A model generated the notes under the pieces. The model was not told the origin of the DNA. It worked only from the letters and a program-made list of their open reading frames with translations, and did no database searches. Of a stretch of DNA of 9,047 nt, positions 6,118-9,047 are shown piece by piece. Position numbers and translations under genes: made by a program. The stretch is taken from the NCBI GenBank assembly GCA_016764035.1, contig JAESSQ010000029.1, forward strand, positions 1 to 9,047, read 5' to 3'. This DNA is from Gammaproteobacteria bacterium (GTDB lineage Bacteria > Pseudomonadota > Gammaproteobacteria > SZUA-229). Each line of letters opens with the position of its first letter. The first letter of the stretch is position 1.

Positions 6118-6123
6118 AAAGGA
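6118..6123 (+). promoter_or_regulatory. Ribosome binding site that moves the DsrC-like start downstream
   Basis: AAAGGA overlaps the first possible ATG (6123), which therefore cannot be the initiator served by it. It is about 11 nt before the ATG ATG pair at 6135/6138, which is the likely start. Confidence 0.5.
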
Positions 6124-6134
6124 TGATTTCAAAT

Positions 6135-6458
6135 ATGATGAACACACTCGAATCATTTCCCAATGCACCGAAAGAATGGAATATTAATACGGCTGAAAAT
6201 ACAGCAATAACGGAGGGCGTACAACTAAATGACGACCATTGGGATCTTATTCGTGCATTACAGGAATATTTTCACAAAGTTGAATTCCCCCGAATGCGAC
6301 AACTAAAAGATGCTCTTGATGAAAAATTTCATTCCCGTGGTGGCATGAAGTATCTTTATCAAATATTACCTGGCGGCCCCGTTACCACTGGTTGTCGCCT
6401 TGCTGGCCTACAAATACCAGCAGGCGCTGTTGATAAATCATTTGGAAGTGTAGCCTAA
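6135..6458 (+). CDS. DsrC/TusE-family protein with a single conserved cysteine
   Basis: The 107-residue protein matches the DsrC/TusE fold along its length: LNDDHWDLIRALQEYFHKVEFP corresponds to the family's L-x-x-EHW-x-x-I/V-x-x-x-R-x-Y/F block, followed by the RMRQLKDAL helix, MKYLYQILPGGP (family K/RYLYxLFPxGP) and TTGCRLAGLQIP (family KQACRFAGLPKP). DsrC uses two C-terminal cysteines as a persulfide/trisulfide carrier in sulfur metabolism; TusE keeps only the last. Here the situation is reversed: C87 (the inner CysB position of DsrC) is kept, and the final Cys is replaced, the end reading PAGAVDKSFGSVA, a few residues longer than the usual PxxCV end. It therefore cannot act as a standard DsrC or TusE. 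It may be a regulatory or single-thiol sulfur carrier. Start chosen at ATG 6135 because the Shine-Dalgarno overlaps ATG 6123. No other dsr or tus gene is in the window. Confidence 0.85.
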   Translation: MMNTLESFPNAPKEWNINTAENTAITEGVQLNDDHWDLIRALQEYFHKVEFPRMRQLKDALDEKFHSRGGMKYLYQILPGGPVTTGCRLAGLQIPAGAVDKSFGSVA

Positions 6459-6507
6459 TTGGCCTTAGGGTCATACTATAGAAACTTATTAACTTTTGGT
6501 CGAATAC

Positions 6508-7881
6508 TTATTGCTTCTTAGTAGGTCGCTGCCAGCCTTTTATTGTTCGCTGTGAACTGCGACTTAAACTCAATGTGTTATCTTCTACATCTTTAGTCAC
6601 GGTCGTGCCTGCACCTATCGTTGCATTTGTCCCTACGGTAACGGGTGCTATCAATTGTGTATCCGAACCTATAAATGCACCATCTTTAATTATCGTTTTA
6701 AACTTATTAGCGCCGTCGTAATTACACGTAATAGTACCCGCGCCTATATTGACGTTTTTACCTATGTCACTGTCACCTAGATAACTTAAATGGCTTGCTT
6801 TACTATTTTCACCTAATTTAGTATTTTTCATTTCTACAAAATTACCGACACGACTATTATTTTTTAAATGCGCGCCAGGTCGTAATCGTGTAAATGGGCC
6901 CACTTCACAGTGTTCATCGATAATTGAATCTTCAATCACAGAATAAGCTTTAATAACACTATTATCAGCAATTGTAGTATTTTTGATTATGCAGCCAGCA
7001 CCTATTGTTACATTAGATCCTATGCTAACTTTTCCTTCGAACAGACAATTTATGTCGATAAAGCTATCAATACCTACGCTTAGTTCACCGCGTATATCTA
7101 TTCTTTTCGGGTCAGCCAAACTTACGCCATTGTTCATAATAATATCTGCCATTCCTTGCTGATATATTCTTTCTAAACGAGCAAGTTGTTTTCTATCATT
7201 TACACCTTCAACTTCGTAAGCATTAGTAACTTGTGTAGTAAATATTTTATTACCGTCATTTACAGCAAGCTCTATTATGTCAGTTAAGTAATACTCACCT
7301 TGCGAATTATTGTTTCCTATTCTATTTAAACATTCATTTAAATATGAACCTTTAATAGCAAGTATTCCCGTATTAACTTCTTTTATTTTTTTTATTTCAT
7401 CAGACGCATCTTTATGCTCAACAATACTTAAAACTTTATTACTCGTGCTGTTATTTTCTCTAACGATACGGCCATAACCTGTCGGATCATCAAGTGTCAC
7501 GGTTAATAAAGAAATGTTGTTATGACTAACATCATTCACTAAGGTTTCTAAGGTTTCCATTTTTGTCAGCGGTACGTCGCCATATAATATTAGTGCGACA
7601 GAATCATCATCAATAGTGGTGCTAGCTTGCTGTACAGCATGAGCTGTGCCTAGTTGCTTTTCCTGTAATTTCCAATCAACATTAAAGTGCTCACACCGGT
7701 TTATTAAGGCATCTCCACCATGTCCGTATACCATGAGAATTTTATTAGCCCCTAAGGAATTACTTGTATTGTAAACATGCTCGACCATTGGTATTCCGGC
7801 TAGTTCATGCAATACTTTTGACTTGCTTGAACGCATACGTGTGCCAGCACCTGCCGCCAAAATAATAACTGATAAATTCAT
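6508..7881 (-). CDS. glmU: Bifunctional UDP-N-acetylglucosamine pyrophosphorylase / glucosamine-1-phosphate N-acetyltransferase
   Basis: At 457 residues (E. coli 456) this is a complete GlmU, a cytoplasmic enzyme that acetylates glucosamine-1-phosphate and then couples GlcNAc-1-P to UTP, giving UDP-GlcNAc for peptidoglycan and LPS. The N-terminal uridyltransferase has LAAGAGTRM (8-16), K22 in SKVLH, GTAHA (78-82), YGD with the metal-binding D102, GYGRIVR (135-141) and EVEGVNDR with N228. The C-terminal left-handed beta-helix carries acetyltransferase residues at the expected +1 offset from E. coli: R334, K352, H364, Y367, N387, Y388, K393, S406 and R441. The usual LPKVLH reads KSKVLH. ATG 7881 has AGGA 8 nt upstream. 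It sits next to atpC, the common gammaproteobacterial order, but glmS does not follow; a convergent plus-strand gene ends 49 bp beyond its stop. Confidence 0.97.
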   Translation of the reverse strand: MNLSVIILAAGAGTRMRSSKSKVLHELAGIPMVEHVYNTSNSLGANKILMVYGHGGDALINRCEHFNVDWKLQEKQLGTAHAVQQASTTIDDDSVALILYGDVPLTKMETLETLVNDVSHNNISLLTVTLDDPTGYGRIVRENNSTSNKVLSIVEHKDASDEIKKIKEVNTGILAIKGSYLNECLNRIGNNNSQGEYYLTDIIELAVNDGNKIFTTQVTNAYEVEGVNDRKQLARLERIYQQGMADIIMNNGVSLADPKRIDIRGELSVGIDSFIDINCLFEGKVSIGSNVTIGAGCIIKNTTIADNSVIKAYSVIEDSIIDEHCEVGPFTRLRPGAHLKNNSRVGNFVEMKNTKLGENSKASHLSYLGDSDIGKNVNIGAGTITCNYDGANKFKTIIKDGAFIGSDTQLIAPVTVGTNATIGAGTTVTKDVEDNTLSLSRSSQRTIKGWQRPTKKQ

Positions 7882-7920
7882 CTATATATTCCTATTTCAT
7901 TGTTTTTACTTAATCATAAA

Positions 7921-7957
7921 AATAAAAAAGGCCGAATTCATACGAATTCGACCTTTT
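7921..7957 (-). terminator. Rho-independent terminator of the atp operon
   Basis: Minus-strand arms AAAAGGTCGAATTC (7957-7944) and GAATTCGGCCTTTT (7939-7926) pair over 14 bp with one G-U wobble and a GTAT loop, followed by a T-rich run (TTTTTTATT, 7929-7921). It starts 22 nt after the atpC stop. glmU begins 40 nt beyond, so it is either fed by readthrough or has its own promoter, which I could not see. Confidence 0.88.
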
Positions 7958-7979
7958 AATTCTAGACTATATTAGTAAA

Positions 7980-8399
7980 TTATTTCCTTTTGCGTATTCT
8001 CTTTATAGCTTCAATTTGTGCAACAGCTTCTATTAGTTCAGATTTAGCTTTTGCAAAATCAAGATCTGACGCTTTATCGTTCATAGCGGCTTCTGCTCTA
8101 GACTTTGCTTCCAGGGCAGCAGATTCATCTAAATCAGCTGCACGTAATGCCGTATCTGAAAGAATCGTTATAACATGTGGCTGTATTTCTAGAATACCAC
8201 CACTGACATAAAAATCCTGCTCTTCACCTTCCTGTGGTTTTACACGAACTACGCCGGCTTTAAGAGTTGACAACATTGGTGCATGACGTGGAAATATGCC
8301 AACTTCACCCATTGCTGCTGGTGCAGATACTTCTGTAACAGTACCTGAGTATATTTCCTGCTCAGCACTAACTATATTTATATGCATGGTCATCGCCAT
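7980..8399 (-). CDS. atpC: F1Fo ATP synthase epsilon subunit
   Basis: The 139-residue protein is the same length as E. coli AtpC and similar throughout: MAMTMHINIVSAEQEIYSG at the start, then GEVGIFPRHAPMLSTLKAGVVRV, YVSGGILEIQP and ITILSDTALRAADLDE. Residues 1-85 form the beta-sandwich that contacts gamma and the c-ring; residues ~90-139 form the two-helix C-terminal part that can inhibit ATP hydrolysis (EAKSRAEAAM..., ...EAVAQIEAIKRIRKRK). The C-terminal end is unusually basic. ATG 8399 has AAAGG 9 nt upstream. It is the last gene of the atp operon, 33 bp after atpD, and is followed by a strong terminator. Confidence 0.97.
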   Translation of the reverse strand: MAMTMHINIVSAEQEIYSGTVTEVSAPAAMGEVGIFPRHAPMLSTLKAGVVRVKPQEGEEQDFYVSGGILEIQPHVITILSDTALRAADLDESAALEAKSRAEAAMNDKASDLDFAKAKSELIEAVAQIEAIKRIRKRK

Positions 8400-8432
8400 T
8401 TCAATATACCTTTAATGATCTAAAAGCTGTTA

Positions 8433-8978
8433 TTACAAGTTTTTTGCTTTTTCGACAACTTCTTCAATACCACCAACCATGTAAAAAGCTTGTTCTGGTA
8501 GATCGTCAAGTTCGCCTGATAATATCGAACTAAAAGCTGCCAGATTATCTTTCAATGTAACGTATTTACCAGGTGCTCCGGTAAAGATTTCAGCAACAAA
8601 GAATGGTTGTGATAAAAAGCGTTGTATCTTACGCGCACGTGCTACAGCTTGCTTGTCTTCGTCAGACAATTCATCCATACCAAGAATAGCAATAATGTCT
8701 TTTAGTTCTTTATAGCGTTGTAATAAACCCTGAACACCACGAGCGATATCATAATGCTCTTGTCCAACTACTAATGGATCTAGCATACGTGAACTTGAAT
8801 CAAGCGGATCTACCGCAGGATAGATACCAAGTTCAGCAATTTGACGTGATAGCACCAATGTTGCATCTAAATGTGCGAAGGTTGTTGCAGGAGACGGGTC
8901 TGTAAGGTCATCTGCAGGTACATATACCGCCTGGAATGATGTAATTGAACCAGTTTTTGTAGAAGTAATACGCTCTTG
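8433..8978 (-). CDS. atpD: F1Fo ATP synthase beta subunit, C-terminal 181 residues
   Basis: The frame gives the last ~181 of about 460 AtpD residues, from QERITSTKTGSIT to a KAKNL end. Diagnostic segments: VYVPADDLTDPSPATTFAHLDA (about residues 19-40 of the fragment), SRQIAELGIYPAVDPLDS, and the DELSDED variant (102-108) of the DELSEED loop that transmits torque to gamma. The P-loop and Walker B are upstream and absent. The upstream part is not just outside the window: at 8979 the sequence stops matching AtpD (homologues read MGVL before QERIT, here the frame reads SRA and meets a stop near 9043). The gene is truncated by a sequence join, so no start is given. An internal TTG at 8858 is not a true start. 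Confidence 0.95.
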   Translation of the reverse strand, partial: QERITSTKTGSITSFQAVYVPADDLTDPSPATTFAHLDATLVLSRQIAELGIYPAVDPLDSSSRMLDPLVVGQEHYDIARGVQGLLQRYKELKDIIAILGMDELSDEDKQAVARARKIQRFLSQPFFVAEIFTGAPGKYVTLKDNLAAFSSILSGELDDLPEQAFYMVGGIEEVVEKAKNL

Positions 8979-9047
8979 GGCGCGCGACGGCCACCGCCGC
9001 GCGATGGATATCGAGCAACGCGAAGCGGAGCGGCTGTTGCATCACTG
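8979..9047. other. GC-rich foreign-looking tail joined to atpD, probable assembly chimera
   Basis: These 69 bases are about 70% GC (48 of 69), against clearly AT-rich DNA everywhere else, and break AtpD in the middle of its most conserved region. On the plus strand one frame is open throughout (ARDGHRRAMDIEQREAERL...), and other frames are open too, so it may be coding DNA from a high-GC organism. It is too short to identify. An insertion into atpD is unlikely because this gene is essential for most such bacteria and the join is at the contig end. Confidence 0.65.

Noticed and set aside
6455..6475. CCTAA/TTAGG hairpin after the DsrC-like gene as a terminator
   Set aside because: Only 5 bp of stem and no following T-run on either strand.
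7990..8211. 73-codon plus-strand frame opposite atpC
   Set aside because: It is antisense to a well-conserved AtpC and has no protein-like features.
8979..9047. Insertion of a mobile element or foreign gene into atpD
   Set aside because: There is no terminal repeat, target duplication or recognisable transposase, and the segment is at the very contig end, so a mis-join is simpler.

Overview
This window looks like a piece of an AT-rich gammaproteobacterial genome, probably a short contig from a draft or metagenome assembly. The main pointers are an atpD-atpC-glmU order, an AtpC protein very close to the enterobacterial type (139 residues, MAMT start), a Ppx/GppA phosphatase of the gammaproteobacterial kind, and a DsrC/TusE-fold protein of a type I associate with sulfur-metabolising Gammaproteobacteria. 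I cannot name a genus. No tRNA, rRNA, CRISPR array, transposase or prophage gene was seen.

Layout. Positions 1-965 (minus) hold the N-terminal 321 codons of an exported, probably outer-membrane beta-barrel protein that runs off the left edge. It is divergent from a ppx/gppA-type gene (1070-2578, plus) whose frame is interrupted by a single in-frame TAA at 1829-1831, with both halves otherwise intact. Next on the plus strand come a bicupin of the ChrR-cupin type (2719-3387), with a consensus-matching FNR-type palindrome just upstream, and a small cysteine-containing protein (3450-3791). A minus-strand pair follows: an exported protein with two cysteines (4376-4948) and a TlpA/ResA-like periplasmic thioredoxin (3818-4345), which together look like a small periplasmic redox operon. 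A gene-free AT-rich stretch of about 550 bp (4949-5505) leads into two plus-strand genes: a two-TM membrane protein (5506-6066) and a DsrC-like protein that keeps only one of the two conserved DsrC cysteines (6135-6458). The right part is housekeeping on the minus strand: glmU (6508-7881), an intrinsic terminator (7921-7957), atpC (7980-8399) and the C-terminal part of atpD (8433-8978).

The last ~69 bases (8979-9047) are about 70% GC, do not continue AtpD, and look like an unrelated sequence joined to the contig end. Together with the nonsense codon in ppx, this calls for caution about assembly or base accuracy.

How the genes fit together: ATP synthase and GlmU are core energy and cell-wall precursor functions. 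Ppx/GppA would handle polyphosphate or pppGpp. Accessory genes lean towards redox and sulfur themes (TlpA-like thioredoxin with a disulfide-capable partner, single-Cys DsrC-like protein, FNR-type site before a cupin, Cys-rich small protein). I see no clear self-contained new system. The best candidates for something undescribed are the single-cysteine DsrC-like protein and the TlpA/partner pair.
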